From: an uncultured Caulobacter sp.
GTDB taxonomy: Bacteria > Pseudomonadota > Alphaproteobacteria > Caulobacterales > Caulobacteraceae
Length of the DNA: 45,732 nt
Reading direction: 5' to 3'
NCBI GenBank assembly: GCA_937925635.1
Contig: CALALX010000020.1
Location: 1 to 45,732, forward strand
The notes under the pieces: generated by a model
Databases searched by the model: none
What the model saw: the letters and a program-made list of their open reading frames with translations, nothing else
What the model was told of the DNA's origin: nothing
Made by a program: the position numbers and the translations under genes
Part shown: piece by piece, positions 6,652 to 14,406 of the stretch
How the letters are laid out: every line of letters starts with the position of its first letter
Numbering within the stretch: the stretch's first letter is position 1

Positions 6652-8460
6652 TCAGGACGAGGCGCGCCGAGCGGCTCGGGCGTCAATTCTTGAAGGCAGG
6701 ACGGCGGCGGCCAGGTCCCGCGGCAGGGGCGACGGCGCGTCGAGGGCCAGGGCGACGATGTGCTCCGCCAGCAGCGGCGCGAGGGCGAAGCCGCGCGCGC
6801 CCAGGCCGGAGAGAACGAACAGGCCGGCCGCCGCGCCCGGCGCCGCCCCGGCGATCGGAAGATGGTCGGGCGTGGTGGCGCGGATGGCGGCGCGGCCGAC
6901 GATGGGCGCGCGACCTAGTCGCGCGGCCCGCACCGGCAGTCCGCGCGCCAAGAGGGCGAGATTGCGATCGTCGTCGGCGGCGGCCGGCGCCTCGTCCTCG
7001 CGATCGCGGTCGAAGGTGGCCCCGAACAGCAGGCCCTCGCGCGTCGGTACGGCGTAGCCGCCCCAGGACACCGCCGGCGGCGGCTCGGCCCCGGCGACGA
7101 CGCTCACCTGACCCCGAACGGGCCGCGTGCGGATGCGGTCCCACAGGGCGCCGGCGCGATGCCCGGCGGCGATACAGACGATATCGGCGACCATCAACGC
7201 CTCGCCGTCTTCGCCCATCAGGGTCCAGCCGGTCTCGTCGTGTGACAGTCCGGCCACCGCCTCGGTGCGCACGGCGTCGGTCCAGGCGTCCAGCACGGCG
7301 CGGGGCTCGATCACCCGGGCGTCGCGGAAGGCGACGCCGGCGGGCGCCGGCTCGCCAAGCCGCGCCGCCGTCTCCGTGCTGTCCGGGAGGGTCAGGGCCT
7401 CCGGCTCGTAAAGGTCGCTGGCCGCCACGGTCCTGAAGCGGCCTGCGTCGCGGTCGGCCTGCTCGAGCAGCAGGGCGCCGCGCGCGATGACGGCGTCGGG
7501 CGCGGCGTCGTAGAGGTCGACCGCCCGCGCGAAGGCCTGGGCATGCAGCTGCGCCGCCGCGCCCAGCCCGGCGTCGAGCCGCGGCGTGACCAGGGCGGCG
7601 GGATTGCCGGACGCGCCGCCGCCGGGCCCGCGCGGATCGAAAATCACCGGCTCGACCCCGAGCGCCCGGAAGGCGCGCGCCAGCGACGCGCCGGCGATCC
7701 CGGCGCCGATGACGGCCGTCCGACATCCTGGCGCGGGGTCGGTCGGCGCTCCGGGCGCCAGGGCCTCGAGCCGCTCGCGCTTGCGGCCGAAGCCGGGCCG
7801 CTTGTCGACCTGAAAGCCGGCCGCCGCCAGGCCGCGCCGCACGGCGCCGGCCACGGTGAAGGTCGCCACACGGGCGCCCGGCGCGCTGCGCTCAGAGACC
7901 AGATCGAGCACCTCCTGCCGCCACATGGCCGGGTTGGTCGCCGGCGAGAAGCCGTCGAGGAACCACAGGTCGGCGCGGCCGGTCCACTGCTCAAGCGCCT
8001 CGGCGACCTCCAGCACGGCCAGATCGAGCACGGCGTCCAGCTCCGGCAGCTCCAAGCGGTGGAAGCCCCGCGCGCGCCGCGGCCAGCGGGCCAGCAACGG
8101 CGTCGTGACCGGGGCCAGCTCGGGCCAGCGGCCGAGCGCCCGCGCGGCGTCCTCGCGGCGGATCGGGTGGCGCTCGACGGAAAAGATGTGCAGCCGGCCG
8201 CCGGCCGGCCGGGTCCGCGACCAGAGGTCCAGCAGGGCGGCGATGTTGAGGCCCGTGCCGAAGCCGAGCTCGGCCACCGTGAACCGGGTCCGCTCAGCCC
8301 AGGCTTCCGGCAGACCGCCGCCGGCCAGGAACACCGACCGGGTCTCGGCAAGGCCGTCCTCGGCGGAAAAGTAGACATCGCCGTAGAGATCCGACCGGGG
8401 CAGGCCGTCCTCGCCCCAGACGAGGTCGGGATCGGCGGGGCGGGTCGGTGGAACGGTCAT
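6652..8460 (-). CDS. mnmC: MnmC: bifunctional tRNA U34 modification enzyme
   Basis: 602 residues in two enzyme domains. Residues about 1-245 are the SAM-dependent methyltransferase (DUF752 type) with ELGFGTGLNIAALLDLW as the SAM-binding loop and WFLDGFSPATNPAMW as the catalytic-site segment. Residues from about 250 form the FAD-dependent oxidoreductase, opening with the Rossmann motif AVIGAGIAGASLARAF and closing with GLFVLSGLGARGFALAPLLAEHI. In Escherichia coli the FAD domain converts cmnm5U to nm5U and the methyltransferase domain makes mnm5U at the wobble base. It is full length and free-standing. A strong terminator of the gene upstream ends just before its start. Confidence 0.95.
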   Translation of the reverse strand: MTVPPTRPADPDLVWGEDGLPRSDLYGDVYFSAEDGLAETRSVFLAGGGLPEAWAERTRFTVAELGFGTGLNIAALLDLWSRTRPAGGRLHIFSVERHPIRREDAARALGRWPELAPVTTPLLARWPRRARGFHRLELPELDAVLDLAVLEVAEALEQWTGRADLWFLDGFSPATNPAMWRQEVLDLVSERSAPGARVATFTVAGAVRRGLAAAGFQVDKRPGFGRKRERLEALAPGAPTDPAPGCRTAVIGAGIAGASLARAFRALGVEPVIFDPRGPGGGASGNPAALVTPRLDAGLGAAAQLHAQAFARAVDLYDAAPDAVIARGALLLEQADRDAGRFRTVAASDLYEPEALTLPDSTETAARLGEPAPAGVAFRDARVIEPRAVLDAWTDAVRTEAVAGLSHDETGWTLMGEDGEALMVADIVCIAAGHRAGALWDRIRTRPVRGQVSVVAGAEPPPAVSWGGYAVPTREGLLFGATFDRDREDEAPAAADDDRNLALLARGLPVRAARLGRAPIVGRAAIRATTPDHLPIAGAAPGAAAGLFVLSGLGARGFALAPLLAEHIVALALDAPSPLPRDLAAAVLPSRIDARAARRASS

Positions 8461-8477
8461 GGCGGTCCGGAATCGAA

Positions 8478-8505
8478 AAGGGCCGCCCAGTGACGGGCGG
8501 CCCTT
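8478..8505 (-). terminator. Rho-independent terminator of the Ala-rich lipoprotein gene
   Basis: Perfect 11-bp inverted repeat (AAGGGCCGCCC at 8478-8488 and GGGCGGCCCTT at 8495-8505) with a six-base loop. On the minus strand it is followed by TTTTCG. It lies between the stop of the lipoprotein gene and the start of mnmC, so it separates the two transcripts. Confidence 0.85.
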
Positions 8506-8532
8506 CCCATAACGCTTGTCGCGTCGAGACGC

Positions 8533-8823
8533 TTACTTCTTCTCTTCCGCCGGAGCCGCGGCGGCGTCAGCGGCCGGAGCGGCGGCGGCGGCGTCAGCCG
8601 GAGCCGCGGCGGCGGCGTCGCCAGCGGCGGTCGCGGCGGCGTCGGTCGCGGTCGCGGCGGCGTCCGTGGCGGTCGCGGCGGCGGCGGTCGCGTCAGCGGC
8701 GGCGGCCGAAGCGTCAGCAGAGGCTTCCTCGGCCTTTTCAGCGGGCTTGCCGCAGGCGGCGACGGAGAGAGCAGCGACGGCGGCGCCGGCGACGAGCAGC
8801 TTGCGGAGCATATCGGAGGTCAT
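8533..8823 (-). CDS. Alanine-rich low-complexity lipoprotein
   Basis: 96 residues. Signal peptide and lipobox are clear (LRKLLVAGAAVAALSVAAC, Cys near residue 24). The mature part is almost entirely Ala with Asp, Thr, Glu and Pro, including the imperfect repeat ATDAAATATDAAAT and a charged EEKK end. At the DNA level this is a run of near-identical GTCGCGGCGGCGTC-type units, so length may vary between strains. I chose ATG at 8823 because the signal peptide starts there; the frame extends further upstream only through non-coding-looking sequence. Function unknown; an envelope spacer or anchoring role is only a guess. A strong terminator follows. Confidence 0.8.
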   Translation of the reverse strand: MTSDMLRKLLVAGAAVAALSVAACGKPAEKAEEASADASAAAADATAAAATATDAAATATDAAATAAGDAAAAAPADAAAAAPAADAAAAPAEEKK

Positions 8824-8958
8824 GATTTTCGGTCCCCTGTGAGGAGTGTTCAAGCGCTCCTGCGGGGGAGCGCGAACCGAGACTATGCAGCGATCATCAC
8901 GGGGCGCAAGCGTACTTCTCACGCCTGCGTGATCACGTTTTTCCCTTGCTGCAGTGCG

Positions 8959-9828
8959 TCATGCCTCGTTGGGTATGCTGGACAAGGCTTCCTCGAGTTC
9001 GAGGAAGCTGGGCTGGGCTCCGGACGGCACGCTGCCGCGGCCGATCTCGACCGAAATCTGCGCCGCGTTGCCGTGCAGGTGGGCGACCAGGACCGACTGG
9101 ATGATTCGGTAGAAGGCGCCCTCCTCGTCGACCACCGCCTTCAGGCGGGCGGCGATCGGCCCGACCAGGCCGTAGGCCAGGAACACGCCGAGGAAGGTGC
9201 CGACCAGGGCGCCGCCGATCATGCCGCCGAGGACCTCCGGCGGCTCGGTGATCGAGCCCATGGTCTTGATGACGCCCAGCACCGCCGCGACGATGCCCAG
9301 CGCCGGCAGGGCGTCGGCCAGGTTCTGCAGCGCGTGCGCAGGCTCCTGGGCCTCGTGATGGTGCTTCTCGAGCTGCTTCTCCATCGCGTCCTCGACCTGG
9401 TGGGGGTCCTCCAGGTTCATGGTCATCATGCGCAGCGTGTCGCAGATGAAGTCGACGGCGAAGTGGTCCTTCGTGATCTTCGGGAAGCGCGAGAAGATCG
9501 GGCTGTCGTCCGGCTTCTCGATATGGCTTTCCAGGGCGATCACGCCCTTGGATTTCATGGTCTTGGTCAGCAGGAACAGCAGCGACAGCAGATCGCGATA
9601 GTCGCTCGCCTTCCACTTGGGCCCCTTGAAGGCCTTGCCGATGCCGCCCAGCGATCCCTTGATGACCGTCACGGAGTTGGAGATCAGGAAGGCCGCCACG
9701 CCGGCCCCGCCGATGGCCATCATCTCGTGCGGCAGGGCGTGCGTGATCACGTCCATCTTGCCGCCGGAAATGATGTAGCTGCCGAACACCAGGCCGAAGA
9801 GCAGTACGATGCCGATGATCTGGAACAT
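8959..9828 (-). CDS. motA: Flagellar motor stator protein MotA
   Basis: 289 residues, the usual MotA length. It has four membrane helices: MFQIIGIVLLFGLVFGSYII at the start, a second near residues 35-52, and a pair near 170-225 (LPALGIVAAVLGVIKTMGSI and GALVGTFLGVFLAYGLVGPI). The large cytoplasmic loop between helices 2 and 3 carries the charged region that contacts the rotor. MotA and MotB form the proton channel that drives flagellar rotation. Start set at 9828, where the typical MFQIIG N-terminus begins. No motB is adjacent; a stand-alone motA is what I recall for Caulobacter. Confidence 0.95.
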   Translation of the reverse strand: MFQIIGIVLLFGLVFGSYIISGGKMDVITHALPHEMMAIGGAGVAAFLISNSVTVIKGSLGGIGKAFKGPKWKASDYRDLLSLLFLLTKTMKSKGVIALESHIEKPDDSPIFSRFPKITKDHFAVDFICDTLRMMTMNLEDPHQVEDAMEKQLEKHHHEAQEPAHALQNLADALPALGIVAAVLGVIKTMGSITEPPEVLGGMIGGALVGTFLGVFLAYGLVGPIAARLKAVVDEEGAFYRIIQSVLVAHLHGNAAQISVEIGRGSVPSGAQPSFLELEEALSSIPNEA

Positions 9829-9941
9829 GGGTAGTCCGGCGCCCCGCGAGGTTAATCGCGGCAAGATGGCCGTTAATGCTTAATGCGGGGTGAGCGGGCG
9901 GCCGGTTGCGCGGCCGTTTTGACGCGCCTAACAGTGCTTAG

Positions 9942-11372
9942 ATGCAGGAGTACGAGACCCCTCAGCCCAGCGCGGCCCCCAGCGCCTCCGGCGCACGCCG
10001 CGCGGGGACGCCGGCGCTGCCGCCCCGGTCCTTCGCCATCCTGTTCGCGATCTCGGTCATTGTCGCCATCGGCAACACCGGCCTGACGTCCATCCTGCCG
10101 GCCATCGGGCGCGAGACCGGCATTCCGGACGCCTACATGGCGGCGATCTTCTCCCTTTCCGCCCTGCTATGGGCCGTGATGTCGCCGTACTGGGCGCGGG
10201 AGTCCGACCGGCGCGGCCGCAAGCCGCTGATCATGCTTGGCCTGGGCGGATTCGCCGTGTCCATGCTGTGCTGCGGCCTGGTCGTCACCGCCGGGCTGCA
10301 CCATCTGGCGTCCTGGCCGGTGATCTTCGTGGTCTTCCTGCTGGCCCGCGCGCTGTTCGGCCTGATCGGCTCGTCCTCCAACCCCGCGACCCAGGCGTAT
10401 CTGGCGGAACGCACGAGCCGCGCCGATCGGACCCAGCAGATGGCCAGCCTGGCGGGCGCCTTCGGCCTGGGCACCGTGGTGGGGCCGTTCCTGGCGCCGC
10501 TGTTCATCCTGCCGGTGGTGACCCTGGCCGGGCCGCTTTTCACCTTCTCACTGCTGGCGGCGGGGATGCTGTTCGTGGTCTGGCGCCACCTTCCCGAGAC
10601 AGCCCGACCCCGGGACCAGCGCCCGTTCCCCGGCGCCGGAACGCGCGGCTGGCGCGCGACCTTGCAGCCGGCGGCGGTCTTCCTGTCCAAGCTCCGCAAT
10701 CCCGGCAAGCTGTCGGCCGAGCTGATCGAGACCGCGAGGGGTTCGGTGCTGTTCCCCTTCCTGGCGTACGGCTTCCTTGTCGCCACCTGCCAGACGGCCC
10801 AGAGCTACACGCTCGGCTTCATGATCATCGACAAGCTGCAGATGACCCCCATCAAGGCGCTGGGCTTCATCTCGGTCGCGATGGCGGCGGGCGCGATGGC
10901 CGGCCTGCTCGCGCAGTGGGGGCTGATCCGGATCTTCAACATGGGTCCGAAGGTGCTGATGCGCTGGGGCGTGGCCCTGGCCTGCGTCGGGGCCCTGACC
11001 ATGGCCTTCGCGCCGGACTACTGGACCGTCGTGGCGGGCAATGCGATCGCCTCGCTCGGATTCGGTTTCGCCCGGCCGGGCTTCACCGCCGGCGCCTCGC
11101 TGGCCGTGAAGATGGAGGACCAGGCCAAGGCGGCCGGCTACATCGCGGCCGTGAACGGGCTGAACGTCATCCTCGCCTTCTTCTTCGTGCGCCTCTACGA
11201 GGAGATCAAGGTCGGGCCGTTCGTGCTCAGCGCCACCATCCTGGCCGGCCTGTTCGTCTACGCCCTGCGCAACCCGGTCCTGCGGGAGGCGGGCGAGAAG
11301 ACGGCCGACGGCGACGGCGAAGAAGAGGCGACCCTCGCCATGCTGGAACGCAGCGACGAGGGCGGGGTGTAG
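9942..11372 (+). CDS. MFS transporter (12-TM drug/metabolite type)
   Basis: 476 residues. The N-terminal tail is Pro/Ala rich, followed by twelve predicted membrane helices. The loop between helices 2 and 3 has the MFS signature WARESDRRGRKPLIMLG, close to the G-x3-D-R/K-x-G-R-R/K consensus. The segment GAFGLGTVVGPFLAPL in helix 5 resembles motif C of drug:H+ antiporters, so export is more likely than uptake. The substrate cannot be told from sequence. The C-terminus is an acidic cytoplasmic tail. A hairpin at 11377-11402 separates it from the converging transglycosylase gene. Confidence 0.88.
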   Translation: MQEYETPQPSAAPSASGARRAGTPALPPRSFAILFAISVIVAIGNTGLTSILPAIGRETGIPDAYMAAIFSLSALLWAVMSPYWARESDRRGRKPLIMLGLGGFAVSMLCCGLVVTAGLHHLASWPVIFVVFLLARALFGLIGSSSNPATQAYLAERTSRADRTQQMASLAGAFGLGTVVGPFLAPLFILPVVTLAGPLFTFSLLAAGMLFVVWRHLPETARPRDQRPFPGAGTRGWRATLQPAAVFLSKLRNPGKLSAELIETARGSVLFPFLAYGFLVATCQTAQSYTLGFMIIDKLQMTPIKALGFISVAMAAGAMAGLLAQWGLIRIFNMGPKVLMRWGVALACVGALTMAFAPDYWTVVAGNAIASLGFGFARPGFTAGASLAVKMEDQAKAAGYIAAVNGLNVILAFFFVRLYEEIKVGPFVLSATILAGLFVYALRNPVLREAGEKTADGDGEEEATLAMLERSDEGGV

Positions 11373-11376
11373 TCGA

Positions 11377-11402
11377 GGACACGCCCCCTTCGGAGCGTGT
11401 CC
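11377..11402. terminator. Bidirectional hairpin terminator
   Basis: GGACACGC (11377-11384) pairs with GCGTGTCC (11395-11402) around a loop containing CTTCGG. It sits between the converging MFS and MltB genes, 4-5 bp from each stop codon. The stem matches the hairpins at 23320-23348 and 23376-23403, so it appears to belong to a dispersed family. Confidence 0.65.
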
Positions 11403-11405
11403 CCG

Positions 11406-12680
11406 TCAGATCCCGGCTTCGGCGCGGAGGCGGCGGACCATGTCCACCGACAGATAGCCGTCGGCCGGCAGGCCGCGCGCCTTCTGCCAGTTCCGCAGAG
11501 CCGCGCGGGTGTTGACCCCGACGACCCCGTCCGGCGCCCCGGCGTCGAAGCCGAGCGACCCCAGCGCCCGCTGCGCCGCCTTGCGATCGTCGAGCGATAG
11601 CGGAACCTCGTAGGGCCACGGCCGCACCAGCTGGCCGCCGCCCGAGAAGCCTTCCGCCAGCGTGCCGACGCCCAGCGCATAGGCGGTCGAGTTATTGTAG
11701 CGGCGGATCGCCATGTGGTTGGGGAAGGTCAGGAACAGCGGTCCCGCCGCCCCGGCCGGCGCGATCAGCGTGGTCTGGGCCGCCCGGTCGGCGGCCGTCC
11801 ACGGCAAGCCGTCGGCCCGGCGCACGCCCTTGGCGGCCCAGCCATCGGGCGTGTCCTTCACGGTCTCGACCTGGAAGTAGTCGAAGCCCTCCGGCGCGAT
11901 CACCTCGCGGTGCCAGCTCTCGCCGCGCTTCCAGCCGGCCTTGGCCATGTAGTTTCCGGTCGAGAACAGGGCGTCGGCGGTGGAGCCCCAGATGTCGCGC
12001 TGGCCGTCGCCGTCGCCGTCCACGGCGGTGTTCAGGAACACCGAGGGCAGGAACTGCGTCTGACCCATGGCGCCGGCCCAGCTGCCCCTCAGGCGCGCAC
12101 GGGGGGCCTCGCCGCCGGCGATGATCTTCAGGGCCGCGATCAGCTCGCTCTCGGCCCAGTCGCGGCGCCGGCCGTGCGACGCCAGGCTCGCCAGGGAGCG
12201 GACCACGTCCATGTCGCCCTGGATCTTGCCGAACGCCGATTCCAGCGCCCAGACGGCCAGGATGATGTCGCGCGGCGCGCCGTAGCGCTGCTCGATCGCG
12301 GGCAGATAGGGCAGGCTCTCGCGGAAGCGACGGCCCTGGGCCAGGCGGTCGGCCGTGGCCACGCCCTTCACATAGTCGCCGATCGGCTTGGAAAACTCCG
12401 GCTGACGGCTGTCGGAGGCGGCGACCCGGTCGTCGGGCGTCAGGCCCGCCAGCTCGCGGTCCAGCACCTCCGCCGAAAGACCGGCGTTGCGGGCGCGCTG
12501 GTAGAAGCCGCTCATCCAGGCGTCGAAGTTCGGATCGCCCGAGGCGCCCACGGGTCCGGTCGCGACCGGCGTCGGCGCGGGCGGCGTCCCTGGCCCCGGG
12601 GTCGTGACCACGGAGGTGGGGATCAGCTGCGGATCGGCGCAGCCGGCGAGGGTCAGGACGATGAAGGTGCGACGATCCAT
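11406..12680 (-). CDS. MltB-family lytic murein transglycosylase
   Basis: 424 residues. The N-terminus resembles a lipoprotein signal (DRRTFIVLTLAGC). A Pro/Thr-rich linker leads into an SLT_2/MltB catalytic domain. The catalytic Glu is in ILAVWALESAFGKIQGD near residue 145, followed by GSWAGAMGQTQFLPSVF, a diagnostic MltB segment. The C-terminal 60 residues are a PG_binding_1 domain (AAQRALGSLGFDAGAPDGVVG ... TRAALRNWQKARGL). It cleaves the glycan beta-1,4 bond with formation of 1,6-anhydro-muramic ends in the periplasm. Likely roles are wall turnover or making room for envelope machines. Confidence 0.93.
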   Translation of the reverse strand: MDRRTFIVLTLAGCADPQLIPTSVVTTPGPGTPPAPTPVATGPVGASGDPNFDAWMSGFYQRARNAGLSAEVLDRELAGLTPDDRVAASDSRQPEFSKPIGDYVKGVATADRLAQGRRFRESLPYLPAIEQRYGAPRDIILAVWALESAFGKIQGDMDVVRSLASLASHGRRRDWAESELIAALKIIAGGEAPRARLRGSWAGAMGQTQFLPSVFLNTAVDGDGDGQRDIWGSTADALFSTGNYMAKAGWKRGESWHREVIAPEGFDYFQVETVKDTPDGWAAKGVRRADGLPWTAADRAAQTTLIAPAGAAGPLFLTFPNHMAIRRYNNSTAYALGVGTLAEGFSGGGQLVRPWPYEVPLSLDDRKAAQRALGSLGFDAGAPDGVVGVNTRAALRNWQKARGLPADGYLSVDMVRRLRAEAGI

Positions 12681-12781
12681 GAGCCCAACCTAGCCGCGGT
12701 GACGGCGCAGGCTCAATCACAAGCCCGCCAGATTCGTTAAGTTCAAAGGGCTTCGTGTCGCGAGCAAGGCGCCCGGCGGCG

Positions 12782-12810
12782 TTGACTCTGGGGCCTTCCC
12801 CCCTTATAGC
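12782..12810 (+). promoter_or_regulatory. Predicted housekeeping promoter of rpmJ
   Basis: TTGACT at 12782-12787 and TATAGC at 12805-12810 with a 17-base spacer, about 79 bp upstream of the rpmJ start. The -35 element matches the consensus at five of six bases. It is in the 208-bp gap between divergent mltB-type and rpmJ genes. Confidence 0.6.
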
Positions 12811-12888
12811 CGCCCGCTCTGGAAACATCCGGTCGGAACGGACGCCGCTTTCGCGTTCGCCGCCGCCCGCCAACGGTAGACTAGGGTC

Positions 12889-13014
12889 ATGAAGGTCAGA
12901 AGCTCGCTGAAGTCGCTCAAGGGCCGCCACCGCGACTGCAAGCTCGTGCGTCGCAAGGGCGTCCTGTACGTGATCAACAAGACCGACCCGCGCTTCAAGG
13001 CCAAGCAAGGCTAG
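12889..13014 (+). CDS. rpmJ: Ribosomal protein bL36
   Basis: 41 residues starting MKVRSSLKSLK and ending in a basic tail. This is the large-subunit protein L36. Only one Cys is present (RHRDCKLVRRKG), so the Cys3His zinc site of C+ forms is absent. It is the longer, zinc-independent (C-) form common in alphaproteobacteria. A predicted promoter lies upstream at 12782-12810. The next gene begins 3 bp after the stop. Confidence 0.95.
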   Translation: MKVRSSLKSLKGRHRDCKLVRRKGVLYVINKTDPRFKAKQG

Positions 13015-13017
13015 GCA

Positions 13018-13632
13018 GTGCGCGCGCCCAGGGCCGTTCTCTGGGACGTCGGCAATGTGATCGTGGGCTGGAGCCCGCGACGGCTTTACGAAAAGCTCTT
13101 CGAGGAACCGGTCGCCTGCGACCGGTTCCTTTCGTCTGTCTGCACCCCCGCCTGGCACGTCGAGCATGATCGCGGCGTCAGCTTTGCCGACAATGCCGCG
13201 CCGCTGATCGCCCGGCATCCCGAACACGAGCCTCACATCCGCGCCTGGGGCGACCGTTTCATCGAGATGGTCGGTCCGGTGATCGGCGAGACCGAGTCAG
13301 CCATGCACGCCCTCGCCGCCGCCGGCGTTCCGCAATACGGCCTGACAAACATGCCCTCGGAGGCCTGGCCCGGGGTCCAGACCCTGTCGCCGGCGTTCGG
13401 GCATCTGGCGGACACCATCGTCTCGGGCGACGAGAAGCTGGTGAAGCCCGATCCCGCCATCTACCGCGTCGTCCTGGCCCGCACCGGGCTGGACCCGCAG
13501 GACATCCTGTTCTTCGACGACTCGGCGGCCAACATCGAGGCCGCCGCCGCCCTGGGCTTCCATGTCCACAGGTTTGAGGATGCGAAGGCCGTACGCCCGG
13601 CGCTGATCAGTCACGGACTGCTTGAGGCCTGA
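13018..13632 (+). CDS. HAD-family phosphatase (YihX-like)
   Basis: 204 residues. Motif I is LWDVGNVIVGW (catalytic Asp followed by DxG, the YihX-like variant FD-LGNVIV). Motif II is the Thr in YGLTNMPSE, motif III the Lys in VSGDEKLVKPDP, and motif IV DILFFDDSAANIEAA. The alpha-helical cap sits between motifs I and II, as in subfamily IA phosphatases. Relatives act on sugar phosphates such as glucose-1-phosphate; the substrate here is unknown. The GTG start lies 3 bp after rpmJ, so it is probably co-transcribed with it. Confidence 0.88.
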   Translation: MRAPRAVLWDVGNVIVGWSPRRLYEKLFEEPVACDRFLSSVCTPAWHVEHDRGVSFADNAAPLIARHPEHEPHIRAWGDRFIEMVGPVIGETESAMHALAAAGVPQYGLTNMPSEAWPGVQTLSPAFGHLADTIVSGDEKLVKPDPAIYRVVLARTGLDPQDILFFDDSAANIEAAAALGFHVHRFEDAKAVRPALISHGLLEA

Positions 13633-13692
13633 TCCACGAGGGGCTAGAGCATCGCGCTTCCCCCTACTCCCGACCTGTGAGAGCCTCTCCCC

Positions 13693-13959
13693 ATGGCCGA
13701 CGACGCCCATTCCATCGAAGTCCTCAACACCACCGCCCAGGGCCAGCTGAAGGCGATCCTGGAGCGCATCGAGCGCCTGGAAGAGGACAAGGCCGGCGTC
13801 ATGGCGGACCTCAAGGAGGTCTACGCCGAGGCCAAGGGCAACGGCTTCGACACCAAGATCATCCGCAAGGTCGTGCGCCTGCGGAAGACCGACCGGGCCA
13901 AGCGGCAGGAAGAAGAGGCGCTGATCGACCTCTACATGTCCGCCATCGGGGAAGTTTGA
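13693..13959 (+). CDS. gapR: GapR-like nucleoid-associated protein (DUF2312)
   Basis: 88 residues spanning the whole DUF2312 family length. Diagnostic segments are TAQGQLKAILERIERLEEDKA (coiled coil), LKEVYAEAKGNGFDTKIIRKVVRLRK, and RAKRQEEEALIDLYMSAIGE. GapR of Caulobacter forms a clamp around overtwisted DNA, stimulates topoisomerases, and helps chromosome replication and segregation. Conserved Lys and Arg in the middle form the DNA-binding face. The gene overlaps the next ORF by the TTGA at 13956-13959. Assignment as GapR itself rather than a paralogue rests on the near-identical family pattern I recall. Confidence 0.85.
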   Translation: MADDAHSIEVLNTTAQGQLKAILERIERLEEDKAGVMADLKEVYAEAKGNGFDTKIIRKVVRLRKTDRAKRQEEEALIDLYMSAIGEV

Positions 13960-14267
13960 AGCGCAAGGCGCCAGACCTGAAGGCGCAGGCCAAACGGGCC
14001 GCGCTGAACGCCCTGAAGCGCGCCCGGCGCACGGCCGACAAGGCCGGCGTCGAGCTCAGCGACTGGGAGGGCGAATTCCTCGGCTCGGTCGAGGATCGCC
14101 TGAAGACCTACGGCCGCGCCTTCGGCGATCCCGAGAAGGGCGCCGTCGGCCAGGCCCTCTCCGCCCTGCAGACCGTGAAACTCAAGGAGATCACGGCCAA
14201 GGCCAAGGGGGAAGACAGGAAGCCGATGCAGCGGAAGCCTTTCCGGCGCAAAGCCAAGGAAGGCTGA
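13956..14267 (+). CDS. Basic Lys/Arg-rich protein coupled to gapR
   Basis: Reading from TTG at 13956 gives 103 residues. The TTG overlaps the gapR stop as TTGA, a classic termination-reinitiation layout. The N-terminus is strongly basic and helical (KRKAPDLKAQAKRAALNALKRARRTADKAG), the middle is WEGEFLGSVEDRLKTYGRAFGDPEKG, and the tail is again basic (RKPFRRKAKEG). No membrane segment or signal. I do not recognise the family. The charge pattern fits a nucleic-acid or nucleoid partner of GapR, but that is inference. The frame is open upstream of 13956 only across gapR in another frame. Confidence 0.7.
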   Translation: MKRKAPDLKAQAKRAALNALKRARRTADKAGVELSDWEGEFLGSVEDRLKTYGRAFGDPEKGAVGQALSALQTVKLKEITAKAKGEDRKPMQRKPFRRKAKEG

Positions 14268-14288
14268 GCTCCGCTTGAGTTCCGCCCC

Positions 14289-14379
14289 TCCCGGCGAATG
14301 CCGGGACCCAAATGAAGAGTCTTAGCCTTGAACGGCTCCCTCCTGCGATCTTTGATCTGGGTTCCGGCATTCGCCGGGA
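14289..14379. repeat. REP-like imperfect inverted repeat
   Basis: Arms 14289-14310 and 14358-14379 are 22-base inverted copies with one mismatch, built on CCCGGCGAATGCCGGG. Each arm is itself a small palindrome. The 47-base spacer contains no ORF. The GTCATCCCGGCGAATGCCGGGAC type is a familiar dispersed element in many proteobacteria. Here it fills the gap between the gapR operon and the RNase T2 gene and may end transcription. Confidence 0.75.
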
Positions 14380-14406
14380 TGAGCGATGTCTATTGGGGAA
14401 GGCGCA

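Noticed and set aside
8824..8922. N-terminal extension of the Ala-rich lipoprotein
   Set aside because: The added residues are not signal-like, while the lipobox signal begins at 8823.
10169..11515. 448-codon frame inside the MFS gene
   Set aside because: The MFS frame has proper membrane helices and family motifs; this one does not and is Arg/Gly/Pro rich.
11692..13236. 514-codon minus-strand frame overlapping the MltB gene and rpmJ
   Set aside because: It is antisense to rpmJ and HAD and out of frame with MltB, with Arg/Pro/Gly-rich composition typical of shadow frames.
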